NCBI GenBank assembly: GCA_022548915.1
Contig: JAKZES010000002.1
Location: forward strand, 62,001 to 126,000
DNA length: 64,000 nucleotides
Origin: Verrucomicrobiaceae bacterium E54
Lineage (GTDB): Bacteria; Verrucomicrobiota; Verrucomicrobiia; Verrucomicrobiales; Akkermansiaceae
Direction of reading: 5' to 3'
Shown piece by piece: positions 1 through 9,100 of the stretch. Each line of letters starts with the position of its first letter. The stretch's first letter is position 1. Position numbers and translations under genes: made by a program. A model generated the notes under the pieces. It saw only the letters and a list, made by a program, of their open reading frames with translations, had not been told where the DNA came from and did not search any database.

Positions 1-1219
1 GCTCAAGCGTGCCTCCGGCCTCGACGAATGTCGCCGGATCCTCCGCCGGACAGCGCCAGCCGACCGTGCCGTCCTCACGCTCGTAGGCTTCACGCAGGTA
101 ACCCAGGTCACATTGACGTTCCCGGCACTGATAAACCTCCTCCTTCGACAGCGTCTCCGGCAGCGCCAGCACCTGGAAGGGAAAGCCGGTCGGCGAGGCC
201 ACCGGATCGCGGAACACCGTCACGTCTCCCGAAATCACGGCTTGGATCGCAGCCTGTTTGAGGTCCTCACGAAGTCCCGACTCCTCACAGAAGGCAAACA
301 CGGTGCCGACCTGGACGCCCGCCGCCCCGACGCCGGGAGCCTCGCGGAGTTTCTCCGGACTGCCGTTCGAACCCGCCAGCCAGAAGGGCAGCCCAAGAGC
401 AGCGATGGCGGCCGGGTCGACCGCGTCGCGGGTCCCGTAAACCGGCTCGCCGTGGTCATCGAGTTTCAGCGCGCCGCGTGGCGGGGCGTTGTGACCACCG
501 GCCGTGGGATCCTCGATCACCAGCCCGTCGACTCCTCCCCCGGCTTTCCGGACCAGTACCGTGGCCAGCGCGACCGACGACACGATCGGAAAGAATGCCG
601 GCCGCTTGAGTTCCGGTGCCCCGTCCGGAAACATCCGCGCCGGATCGAAGCGCAGCTTGTGTTCCCGGGTGGCCCCCGTGACCTGGAGCGCCATCTCCAC
701 CGGCTCACCCGCCGCAAGTCCATCGAGAATCGATGGGATTTCCAAAGGGATGCCCGCACCGACCAGCACCACATTGACGCCCGCGAGCATCGCTCCGAAA
801 AGCGACGGCAAGGTCGGCGTCTGGATCTTGTGCAGGTAGTTGATGCCGACCATCCCCGGATGTCCTTCCTTCGCCAGCCAGACCTCGACAAAGTTCGCCA
901 CCACCAGCAACTCCTCCAAACGGGCTCCGGGTGCCTCGCCGACCAACGGCTTGCCGGCATAGGGCACGGCCTCGTCCTTCCCGTCCTCGACAAACCACCG
1001 GTCGAGAATCCGGCCGACGATTCCCGGTTCGGGAAAGGCCGCCAGGGCACGGCGCACGTGACCCTGCGGATCACCTTCCTGCAACCGCCGCGTCAGGATC
1101 AGGTCCAGCGCGGTACCGGAGACCACCCCGAGTTGCCCGGCAGTCGCCACCGCTCTCGCCAACCTCCAGTCCGAAACGCCGGCACCCATGCCCCCCTGGA
1201 TGATCTTGGGAAATTTCAT
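1..1219 (-). CDS. Nitronate monooxygenase family FMN enzyme (3' end outside window)
   Basis: Predicted FMN-dependent oxidoreductase of the nitronate monooxygenase/2-nitropropane dioxygenase TIM-barrel family, which oxidises alkyl nitronates in the cytoplasm. About 406 codons lie in the window and the C-terminus runs off the left edge. The protein opens with MKFPKIIQGGMGAGVS, the usual start of the barrel. Around residue 240 it has the family signature IEDPTAGGHNAPPRG, whose GGH histidine sits in the active site, and further on the phosphate-binding stretch GVGAAGVQVGTVFAF. The ATG at 1219 was chosen because the conserved first strand begins directly there. The substrate is not evident, and many members of this family are not true nitronate oxidases. 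It stands alone, followed on the same strand by nothing visible in the window. Confidence 0.85.
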   Translation of the reverse strand, partial: MKFPKIIQGGMGAGVSDWRLARAVATAGQLGVVSGTALDLILTRRLQEGDPQGHVRRALAAFPEPGIVGRILDRWFVEDGKDEAVPYAGKPLVGEAPGARLEELLVVANFVEVWLAKEGHPGMVGINYLHKIQTPTLPSLFGAMLAGVNVVLVGAGIPLEIPSILDGLAAGEPVEMALQVTGATREHKLRFDPARMFPDGAPELKRPAFFPIVSSVALATVLVRKAGGGVDGLVIEDPTAGGHNAPPRGALKLDDHGEPVYGTRDAVDPAAIAALGLPFWLAGSNGSPEKLREAPGVGAAGVQVGTVFAFCEESGLREDLKQAAIQAVISGDVTVFRDPVASPTGFPFQVLALPETLSKEEVYQCRERQCDLGYLREAYEREDGTVGWRCPAEDPATFVEAGGTLE

Positions 1220-1403
1220 GAACACTGGTTCGGAGTTCCTGCATCGGTGCTGTCTGCAGCACCCGCGCGGCCATTCCTTCAAGCCGACCCTTCCGCGGCC
1301 TTCCCGTCGGGGAAAGCACAAAACCTCCGGACAGCCTATGGCGCGTGATCTTCCACAGCCCATGCGGAGGGCAATCCGCCGGTAAGCACCGAAACGCAGC
1401 CTT

Positions 1404-2744
1404 TCAGCCGTCGTTCGAGGCCTTGCAGGATGCCATCCATTTCTCCAGCGCCGCCTTCATCCGGGCGAGATCCTCCGGGCGGTCCGCGGCGATGTCGGTC
1501 CCTTCACCCGGGTCCGCCTTCAGGTCGTGAAGTTCAAAACCCCTGCTGCCCTTGGCCCGCACAAGCTTCAGATCGCCCTCGATCCAAGCCAGCTGGTTCT
1601 GCGATTGAAAACCGATGGGCTCCCTGCGCTCCGTGAGCCCGCCCTCGAAGACCGGCAGCAGCGAGCGACCGTCCAGCAACTCCACCGTTTCGGCTCCCAC
1701 CATTTCCGCGATGGTCGGCAGGTAGTCGCTGGTCACCACGGCGAAGTCGGTGCGCCCCGGTTTCACCCGCCCCGGCCACTCGACCACTCCGGGAACCCGG
1801 ATGCCGCCCTCCCACAGGCTGACCTTGAAGCCCTTGAAGGGACCCGCCGAACCGACGTGCTCCTTGTCCCCCTGCCGTGCGGGACCGTTGTCCGAACAGA
1901 AGGCGAGCAGCGTGTTCTTTTCGACGCCGAGCTCGCGCAGCTTCGCCCGAAGCCGGCCGACTTGCTCGTCCATTTCGGTCACGCAGGCGTAGTAGTGCTG
2001 ATGCGCCTCCGGGTGCTGCGCGTAGCGTTTGCGGTACTCCGGGCCACCCACCACCGGACTGTGCGGCGCATGGAACCAGATCGCGGCAAAGAAGGGTTTC
2101 TCCTCCCCGGCCGCCTTCTCGATGAAGGGAATGGCCCGGTCCATCACGATGCGTCCGCTTCCCCCTTCCAGAGGTCCGGTGACGTTCTCGCCGTTGTGCC
2201 AGAACAGCCGGCGCGGGTCGAACTTGCCACCGCCGTGCTGGTTCTTCGGGTCGTAGGGATCCCAGGTCGCCACCGAATACTCGGTCGAGAACCACTCGTC
2301 GAAGCCCGCCATCGCCGGAGTCATGTGGTTCTGCTCCGGCTTGCGGCCCTTGCCCTTGCCCGACCAGTCGGGCAGCAGCGTCCCGAGGTGCCATTTCCCG
2401 AAATGACCGGTGGCATAGCCCAGCTCGCCCAGCATCTCCGGCAAGGTGCGCTCGCTTGCCTTCAGGTGTCCGGTGTTGGCGAAGAACACGCCGTAGCGGA
2501 ACGGGTGCCGTCCCGTCAGGCACGAACCCCGGGTCGGCGAACACACCGGTGCCGCCGAGTAGAAACGATCGAAGACGAGTCCGTTCTCCGCCATCCGGTC
2601 CAGTTCGGGTGTCTCGATGATCTTGCCTCCATTGAACCCGACATCTCCCCAACCGAGGTCATCGGCCATCATCAGGATGATGTTCGGGCGCGGAGCGGCG
2701 AAGGACTGGCCGATCAGAAAAGCCGCAAGCAGGGCGGAACGCAT
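1404..2744 (-). CDS. Secreted type I sulfatase (arylsulfatase/GalNAc-6-sulfatase-like)
   Basis: A 446-residue formylglycine-dependent sulfatase, likely acting in the periplasm or outside the cell on sulfated glycans. I start it at the ATG at 2744, which gives a signal peptide MRSALLAAFLIGQSFA; a longer frame upstream would only add translated repeat DNA. Visible family features are the metal-binding PNIILMMADDLGWGD (residues about 20-34), the sulfatase signature CSPTRGSCLTG with Cys68 as the residue converted to formylglycine, GKWHLG, and the C-terminal metal ligands in FCSDNGPA. The length is normal for the family. The substrate cannot be read from the sequence. A 209-bp MITE-like repeat lies immediately upstream of the start, so the promoter must lie within or beyond it. 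No formylglycine-generating enzyme gene was seen in the window. Confidence 0.93.
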   Translation of the reverse strand: MRSALLAAFLIGQSFAAPRPNIILMMADDLGWGDVGFNGGKIIETPELDRMAENGLVFDRFYSAAPVCSPTRGSCLTGRHPFRYGVFFANTGHLKASERTLPEMLGELGYATGHFGKWHLGTLLPDWSGKGKGRKPEQNHMTPAMAGFDEWFSTEYSVATWDPYDPKNQHGGGKFDPRRLFWHNGENVTGPLEGGSGRIVMDRAIPFIEKAAGEEKPFFAAIWFHAPHSPVVGGPEYRKRYAQHPEAHQHYYACVTEMDEQVGRLRAKLRELGVEKNTLLAFCSDNGPARQGDKEHVGSAGPFKGFKVSLWEGGIRVPGVVEWPGRVKPGRTDFAVVTSDYLPTIAEMVGAETVELLDGRSLLPVFEGGLTERREPIGFQSQNQLAWIEGDLKLVRAKGSRGFELHDLKADPGEGTDIAADRPEDLARMKAALEKWMASCKASNDG

Positions 2745-2763
2745 GGACTTGGATACGCGGGCA

Positions 2764-2972
2764 GGAGTGGCTCCTTGCAGGAGCCATGCCGGGGCCGGGC
2801 GGCTTTCCAGCCGCGGATGGGCGATCCGCCTGCCTGTGACCATGCTTGCCACACTCGATGGCTCTTCGGGTGGCCGCCGGGAGTGTTTGCCTCAGCCCCA
2901 TGGCGAGTCATCCCCAACAACGCGGCTGGAAAGCCGCCACGCCCCGTCATGGCGCTCGAAGAGCGCCACTCC
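2764..2972. repeat. MITE/REPIN-like repeat, copy 1
   Basis: About 209 bp, close to 90% identical by eye to 5943-6152. The ends are inverted: GGAGTGGC on the left and GCCACTCC on the right. Each end carries its own small palindrome (GGCTCCTTGCAGGAGCC on the left, GGCGCTCGAAGAGCGCC on the right) followed by an inverted GGCGGCTTTCCAGCCGCG-type block, giving imperfect terminal inverted repeats of about 50 bp around a core of about 105 bp. There is no coding capacity. It fills most of the 318-bp gap between the sulfatase start and the next gene; nothing else is obvious there. Confidence 0.85.
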
Positions 2973-3062
2973 CCCCGGCCCCATCGGAACTTCCCCGAAA
3001 TTGCCGTGCCTCTTCACCGCGCCTTCATCATGCCTTGACGAAGGACCGGGAAGCTCGGGTCG

Positions 3063-4724
3063 ATGAAACGATACCTTCTCCTGATCATGCTCATCTCGGC
3101 AGGCGCCTTCGCTGCCGAGCCAGCCGACCTCGACCATGCCGAAGTCCGGCTGCCCTACGCCGAGCTCCTCAGGTTGCTCACCGAAGCGCGAAGCGAGCCC
3201 GTGCCCGAAGCGGAGCCACCCATTCCCGCAGCACTCCTCTCGGCCCGTTACCGCATGAGCTTCGAGGACGGCATTCCCGCACTCACGGCCGACTTCCGGG
3301 CCGACCACCTCGACGGCGGCTGGCACCTGCTTCCCCTTCTGGGCGGCTCGGTTTCCCTCGAATCCGTTGAGCCCGAGAAGACCCGGGTCATCGCCCACGA
3401 GGGACAGTTGTGCCTCCTCCTGCGCGAACCGGGCTCTCAATCCCTCAGCGCTCGATTCCAACCGATCGAAGAAGATCCGCAAACCTACGGTTTCCAGACG
3501 CCTCCTTGTTCCGCGCCCGTTCTGGAGATTCCGGCTCTTCCCGTGGAGCGGGGGCTGCGCATCGAAATCAACGGGCAGTCACAAACGCTGGGCGGCCCTA
3601 CCCGACTACCCCTTCCCGTTGCTGGAGCACGTGTCGTCGTCCGCCTGATCGACACCGCCGAAGCCGAGGCCGCGCTGCTCCCCCCGGAACCCTCCAACTG
3701 GTCGTGGCAGCACCAGGCCGTGGTCATGCGCCACGACGGCCAGCTTCACTACCGGATCTTCGCCCACGCCTCGGCAAGCGATGGCTCCGGCATCAAGGCC
3801 AGGCTGCGGCTTCCCGATGAAGCCCGGGAGATCCAAGTCGAAGGCGACGATCTGGTCGGGCACGGCCATCGCCGGCATGCCGACGGCAGCCGCTGGCTCG
3901 AGATCGAGTGGAAGGGCCGCGACATCCTCGACCGGGAGCTCGTCATCGACTACCGCATGCCTCTTCGCCCGCTCGACCCCGACTGGACCCTCGCCGCTCC
4001 GGCCGCACCCGACGCGGAAAAGACACGCACCCGCTTCCTCATCGCCGGCGTGGATCAACTCGCCTACACGGCGGAGACCCTCACCGGCCCCTTCGATCCG
4101 GCCACCCTGCCCGCTCGACTCGCCAAGGTGCTGGGCGGGCACCCCTGGTTCCTGATCGAGGGCCAGCACAGCAGCTCCATCCAGGTGAAGCCGCTCCCGG
4201 TCGCCGCGACCGCCGACGCCGTGATGGTCGCGACCGAGTGGATCCAACAGATGGAGCCCGACGGGGCGTCGCTGACGCGGGGATCGCTGAAAGTCGACCA
4301 CCGCACCGCGATGCGCGTTCCCCTGCGTCTGCCGGAAGCGACCAAACTTCTCACCTGCACGGTTGCCAACCAGCCGGTCAGCCCCGTGCAGAGGGATGAC
4401 GGCACTCTGGAAATCCCTTTGCCGCCGCCCGGCGTCGAATCCCCCACGCTCCTCGAAATTTCCTACACCAGCCGGGTCGGGGCCCTCGATCCGCTGGAGG
4501 GTGTCATCGCCGCCGAATTGCCGACCAGCCGGTTGTTCGTCCACGAACTCACCTGGACGCTCAAACTGCCGCCCGGCTATCGCGCCGAGGTCAGCGGCAA
4601 CCTCACCCGACTGCCAACTCAAGACACATCCCGGCCGTCCGACATCCTGCTCGGCAAGAAGCTCCTGCGTGCCGAGACACCCGCCGCCCGCATCTTCTAC
4701 ACCCACAACAACATCCTCCATTGA
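3063..4724 (+). CDS. Secreted hypothetical protein, partner of CreD-like protein
   Basis: A 553-residue protein of unknown function with a clear signal peptide (MKRYLLLIMLISAGAFA, cleavage near residue 18) and no further membrane segment, so probably periplasmic. The rest is rich in alternating hydrophobic/polar stretches with many Pro and Gly, consistent with stacked beta-sandwich domains, but I recognise no named domain or catalytic motif. Its stop is three bases before the start of the CreD-like membrane protein downstream, so the two are almost certainly cotranscribed and probably work together at the envelope. The ATG at 3063 directly begins the signal peptide. The upstream region is occupied by a MITE-like repeat ending about 90 bp before the start. 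Confidence 0.8.
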   Translation: MKRYLLLIMLISAGAFAAEPADLDHAEVRLPYAELLRLLTEARSEPVPEAEPPIPAALLSARYRMSFEDGIPALTADFRADHLDGGWHLLPLLGGSVSLESVEPEKTRVIAHEGQLCLLLREPGSQSLSARFQPIEEDPQTYGFQTPPCSAPVLEIPALPVERGLRIEINGQSQTLGGPTRLPLPVAGARVVVRLIDTAEAEAALLPPEPSNWSWQHQAVVMRHDGQLHYRIFAHASASDGSGIKARLRLPDEAREIQVEGDDLVGHGHRRHADGSRWLEIEWKGRDILDRELVIDYRMPLRPLDPDWTLAAPAAPDAEKTRTRFLIAGVDQLAYTAETLTGPFDPATLPARLAKVLGGHPWFLIEGQHSSSIQVKPLPVAATADAVMVATEWIQQMEPDGASLTRGSLKVDHRTAMRVPLRLPEATKLLTCTVANQPVSPVQRDDGTLEIPLPPPGVESPTLLEISYTSRVGALDPLEGVIAAELPTSRLFVHELTWTLKLPPGYRAEVSGNLTRLPTQDTSRPSDILLGKKLLRAETPAARIFYTHNNILH

Positions 4725-4727
4725 TCC

Positions 4728-5936
4728 ATGAAACCGCTCCACCTCCTCACCACCGCCGCCATCCTCGCGGGCACCGCCCTCGCCTGGTTCATCCTCGGAG
4801 CCGCCATCGGAAAGCGAAACCACGACTTCGGTCGATCGACTACGGATGACGTCTCCCACGTCTGGGGGCCCTCGCTGGTCCAGCGGCATCCGTCCGCCTT
4901 CTTCCTGACCCCCAACGCCGTCGGCGGGCGGGCGGCCGTGCAACCCTCCGAAAGCAGTGTTCATGTCGATCTCGGCTTTGAACCCAAGAAGCGGGGCCTC
5001 CTCCAGCATCGGACCTATCAGGTTCGCTACGCCGCCGACTACGTCTTCACCAACCCAACGCGCATTCCCCAGACCCTGTATCTCAACTTTCCCCTGCCGG
5101 CTGCGGCGCAAGGACTCCACGAGTTCAGTCTCAGCGTCGATGGAGAAAGCGCCGATACGGTCTCGGGCATCAGCAGCGGCGTGATCACCCGCAGCGTCGA
5201 GGTGCCGGCGGGAGAAACCGTGCCACTGCATGTCTCGTATCTCACCCGGGGCACCGACGACTGGCGCTATGAATTTCCGGATGCCTCGAGGATCTCCGGA
5301 TTCGACCTGACGATGTCCACCGACTTCAGCGAGATCGACTTTCCGGTCGGCACGGGTTCTCCGACCGACCGTCAGCAGACCCCGGACGGCTGGAGGCTCG
5401 ACTGGAGCTATCCCGACGTGATCGGCGCGCACCACATCGGCATGTCGATGCCCAAGCTCCTCAACGCCGGCCCGGTGGCGGCACGGATCGCCTTCTTCGC
5501 GCCGGTATCGCTGCTGTTCTTTGTCACCGTCGTCCTGCTCATCGGAGGGCTGCGCGGGGTGCCGCTCCACCCCATGCACATGTTTTTCGTTTCGGCCGGC
5601 TTCTTCGCCTTCCACCTCCTCTTCGCCTATCTGGTCGACCTGCTTCCGGCAGCCGCGAGTTTCCTGATCGCCGCATTGGTGTCGGTGGCCCTCGTGAGCG
5701 GCTATCTCCGGGCCGTCGGAGGACGGAAACTGTTCCGCGTCGCCCTGCCCGCCCAAACCGCCTATATGGTGCTCTTCAGCGCGTCGTTCTTCTTCGACGG
5801 ACTCACCGGGATCACCATCGCCATCGGAGCCGTGGTCACCCTGGGCATCCTCATGATTCTCACCGCCCGGGTCGACTGGAAAACCATCTTCGCCTCCAAG
5901 GCAGCACCACCTCCCGCCATTCCAAGCCGCACATGA
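4728..5936 (+). CDS. CreD-like inner membrane protein
   Basis: A 402-residue membrane protein resembling CreD (PF06123). An N-terminal transmembrane helix (residues about 7-26) is followed by a periplasmic beta-rich domain (about 30-250) and a C-terminal group of about five or six helices (about 255-385). The part HPMHMFFVSAGFFAFHLLF and the closing ILMILTARVDW match the pattern of the CreD C-terminus, where a last helix ends in an R/K-x-DW motif. CreD proteins are linked to envelope stress and beta-lactam or colicin tolerance in enterobacteria, but the biochemical role is unknown. Here no CreBC two-component system is adjacent; instead it follows a secreted protein with a three-base gap. The last codons abut a second copy of the MITE-like repeat, which probably defines the end of the transcript. 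Confidence 0.65.
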   Translation: MKPLHLLTTAAILAGTALAWFILGAAIGKRNHDFGRSTTDDVSHVWGPSLVQRHPSAFFLTPNAVGGRAAVQPSESSVHVDLGFEPKKRGLLQHRTYQVRYAADYVFTNPTRIPQTLYLNFPLPAAAQGLHEFSLSVDGESADTVSGISSGVITRSVEVPAGETVPLHVSYLTRGTDDWRYEFPDASRISGFDLTMSTDFSEIDFPVGTGSPTDRQQTPDGWRLDWSYPDVIGAHHIGMSMPKLLNAGPVAARIAFFAPVSLLFFVTVVLLIGGLRGVPLHPMHMFFVSAGFFAFHLLFAYLVDLLPAAASFLIAALVSVALVSGYLRAVGGRKLFRVALPAQTAYMVLFSASFFFDGLTGITIAIGAVVTLGILMILTARVDWKTIFASKAAPPPAIPSRT

Positions 5937-5942
5937 TGCAGG

Positions 5943-6152
5943 GGAGTGGCTCCTTGCAGGAGCCATGCCGGGGCGTGGCGGCTTCCAAGCCGCGTGCTGG
6001 TGATCCGCCTGCCTGTGACCATGCTCGCCACACTCGATTGCTCTTCGGGTGGCCGCAGGGGAGTGTTTGCCTCAGCCCCATGGGGAGTCATCCCCAACAC
6101 CGCGGCTGGAAAGCCGCCACGCCCCGTCATGGCGCTCCAAGAGCGCCACTCC
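5943..6152. repeat. MITE/REPIN-like repeat, copy 2
   Basis: Second copy of the element at 2764-2972, about 210 bp, with the same inverted GGAGTGGC/GCCACTCC ends and an inner inverted block, left CATGCCGGGGCGTGGCGGC and right GCCGCCACGCCCCGTCATG. It fills the gap between two converging genes almost exactly: seven bases after the CreD-like stop, and its right end touches the TAG stop of the giant amylase (6152-6154). It could act as a bidirectional terminator or mRNA-stabilising hairpin. Confidence 0.85.
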
Positions 6153-9100
6153 TACGGCGCGGCGATCTGCAGTCGGTAGAAGCCAGTGCCGGAGCCGATC
6201 GGGACATCGTCGAAGTTCACCGTGCCGGGACCACCGGCACCCTCGGTCGAGACCGGAGCACCGTAGTCGTCCCACGCGTTGAGATCGCTCGAGAACTCAA
6301 GCTGATAGACCCGGTCGGGCAGACTCGGGAAGCTGATGTCGAGACCACCACCGTCACGCGTCATGCCGAGGCGCGGGAACTGGTCGGCATCCTTGATCTG
6401 CGGGTTCAGGCCCACCAGCCACTCGTCGTAGTTCCTCACCCCGTCGCCATCCGGATCGCCGTCGGGACCGTTGTCTCCGGTGGCATCCCCGTCATCGAGG
6501 CCGTTCGCCTGCTCCCAGTCGTATGGCAGCCCGTCGAGGTCGCCGTCGAGCACTCCGACATCGAGCGCGAGCGAAACGGTGAAGCTCGTCGCCAGGCTCT
6601 CCACTTCGACCTGCTGGACCTGCGACTGGTTGCGCATGGCCACGGTGTCGAACGCATCGTCGTCATCGACCGCCGCCGACTGCCAGGCGACGTTGGAATC
6701 GAGTCCCACGGTCGACCGGCTCAGCAGGTCGGGCGTGGTGTTCGTCACCTCGACGCCACCTCCCGCGTTCCCGATCGAGAGCCCTTCCTGTCCACGGACG
6801 AGCAGGTCGTCGAGGTCGGGACTCAGGCCGAAGCGGACGAAGAGCTTGTCGACCGGGCCGGTGAGCGCGTAGTCGGCGACCAGGGCATCGGCTCCATTTG
6901 CCAGGGTGATCGTTTTTGAAATCGCCCCGTCGCCCGACGTGAAGGCCCAGCCATTGGTGGCCGCGACCGGCGTGTAGAGTTGGTTCACGTAGGCACTCGA
7001 TCCGCCGCCGCTGCCATTGGCGAACCAGTCCTTGAAGGCCGAGGTGCGGCGGGCCAGCACCGTGCCGTCCGGATTGCGGTTGCCGGCACCTTCCTCCTCG
7101 GTCTCGAAGGACGGATGCGAAAGCGGGTTTCCGACCATCTGGACGATGTCGCCGTTCGCCGCCAGACGCCAGGCACCGACGCAGCGCCCGCCCATCGCCT
7201 CGAAGATCGCGAACACCCGGTCATTGCGCAGGATGTACTCAGGCTCACCATCGAGATCGACGTCCTCCGATGCCACCTCGGTGGTTGCCGGAGGTGCCGC
7301 CGCCCATGCCGCCACCGCCGCATAGCGCGCCGCCATCCGGGTCTGGGCCTGCGCCCGCTTCGAGAAGCCGGCGAGGAAATCGAAGGTGGTGTCCGGATAG
7401 ATGAAGTCGCCGGTCGAATAGGTGCGAAGGTCGTTGTTATCCTCGTCGTGCCAGCCGGCGAGAAAGGTCGAGGCGTGATAGGTGCCGCGCGCCAATCGCC
7501 CGAGCCGGTTATCCGGAAGCCCGGAAACCGCATTCCACGAGGCATCGGCCAGACCGGATCCGCTGCCGCCAAAATCCTGAACCCCATAGAAGGCGTCACC
7601 GGGCGGATTCACGTTCACACCGGGACGGACCTCGAAGACCTTGTCGCGCAGGCTTTCCTCCTGGCCCGAGCCGAAATACCAGAAGTCGTAGTTCCCCTGC
7701 GTCGCATGATCGAGCCACAGCGGCCCCAATTTTCGTCCGAAGGTGGTGGTGCCCCGGTCGATCACCGCGAAATTGTCGCCACCACCGTCCGGCGGCAGCG
7801 AGAGATCCACCTGCCCGGAAGCCACCTGCTCGGGACCGACCAGCTCGACCCATGGCCGGCTGGCGAGCCAGGCGAGATTCCGGTCGTAGGCCGTCGCCTG
7901 CCCGGCGCTGCCGAAATCGGAGAGATCGCTGTAGAAGACGATGAGCTGGTGCTGCTCGCCGCTGCGTGCCTTGCGCGAAATCAACTGCCGCAGGTTGATG
8001 TCGAGGCCATTGTCGGTGTTGCGGAAACGGAAGGTCGAGGCCTGGTCGTTGATCACGATGGCGTCGACACCGTTGATCCGGTTGATCCGGTAGCCGTCGT
8101 CGAGCAATGCCGCCTGACGCCCGAAGCGATCGAGGATGTGACGGAACTGGTCGACGAACACGTGGGTGTAGCCCAGCGACGAAACCTTCGACAGCACATC
8201 CTCATCGATCACCCGCTCGGGGATCCAGAAGACCCGCGACGACGGCGCCACCCCGTAGATCGACTGGAGCGTGCGGTTCGAGAGCGCGACGTTGTCGACC
8301 AACCAACTGGAGTCGTAGTAGGAAAGTGGTGCGTCGGCAAAGGTCGAGGCGATCAGTTCGATCGTGCCGTCCGCCGCCATCGCCCCGATGCGCTGATTGA
8401 AGGCCGGCCCGTCGCGCCACGGCTTGTTGGCGGCCGGGTCCACACTGGCCCACTGCGCGGCGGCGGCGAGGGTCGGGGTCAGGTGCAGGCCGAGTTTCGC
8501 GCCGAAGGCGTCGTGGGCATCGAGCAGGCGCGACCACCCCCCTACCTCGCCGGATGCGATCTGGGCCGTATCGACGGCCGGATTGATCCGGTCCTGGATT
8601 TCCGATCCGGGACTGAGAGCCTGGTTGCCGTGGGCCAGCATGATGACCTTGGTCCGGCGGCCCTTGTCCGGCCCGTTGTAGCCGAACCAAGAGCGCAGCT
8701 CGCTGTTCTGGCCGATGAAGCCCTGGTCCCGCCAGTAGTCCTCGGCCAGATAGTCGTCGTAGATCGTGTCGCGGATGTCGGTGCGGCCACCGATGTCGCC
8801 GGCTCCCGTGCCGTCGTTCTGGGTGCCGTCGCGGGTCGTGAAGACCTGGAAATTGAGCGTCGAGGGGTCTTCCAGCCAACCGGCGTCCTTGAGCGCCTGA
8901 CGGCTGATCGAAAACTCGACGGCATCGAGCCGGCTGTCGAAGTAGGCTTTGCCGAAGCCGTTGGCGGTATTCTGGTCACGCCGCTGGACGCCCTTGCCGG
9001 TCAGGTCCTCGTTGATGCTCGTCGTGTTGTCCGCCGGGTTGGTGTCGACGAGGACGGCCCCGGCATTCGACTGATAGACGGCCACGACCGCCTCCCAGCG

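Noticed and set aside
3606-5966. 786-codon open frame on the minus strand
   Set aside because: It is opposite to the secreted protein/CreD-like operon, which has a signal peptide, membrane helices and proper spacing. The antisense product has no recognisable feature.
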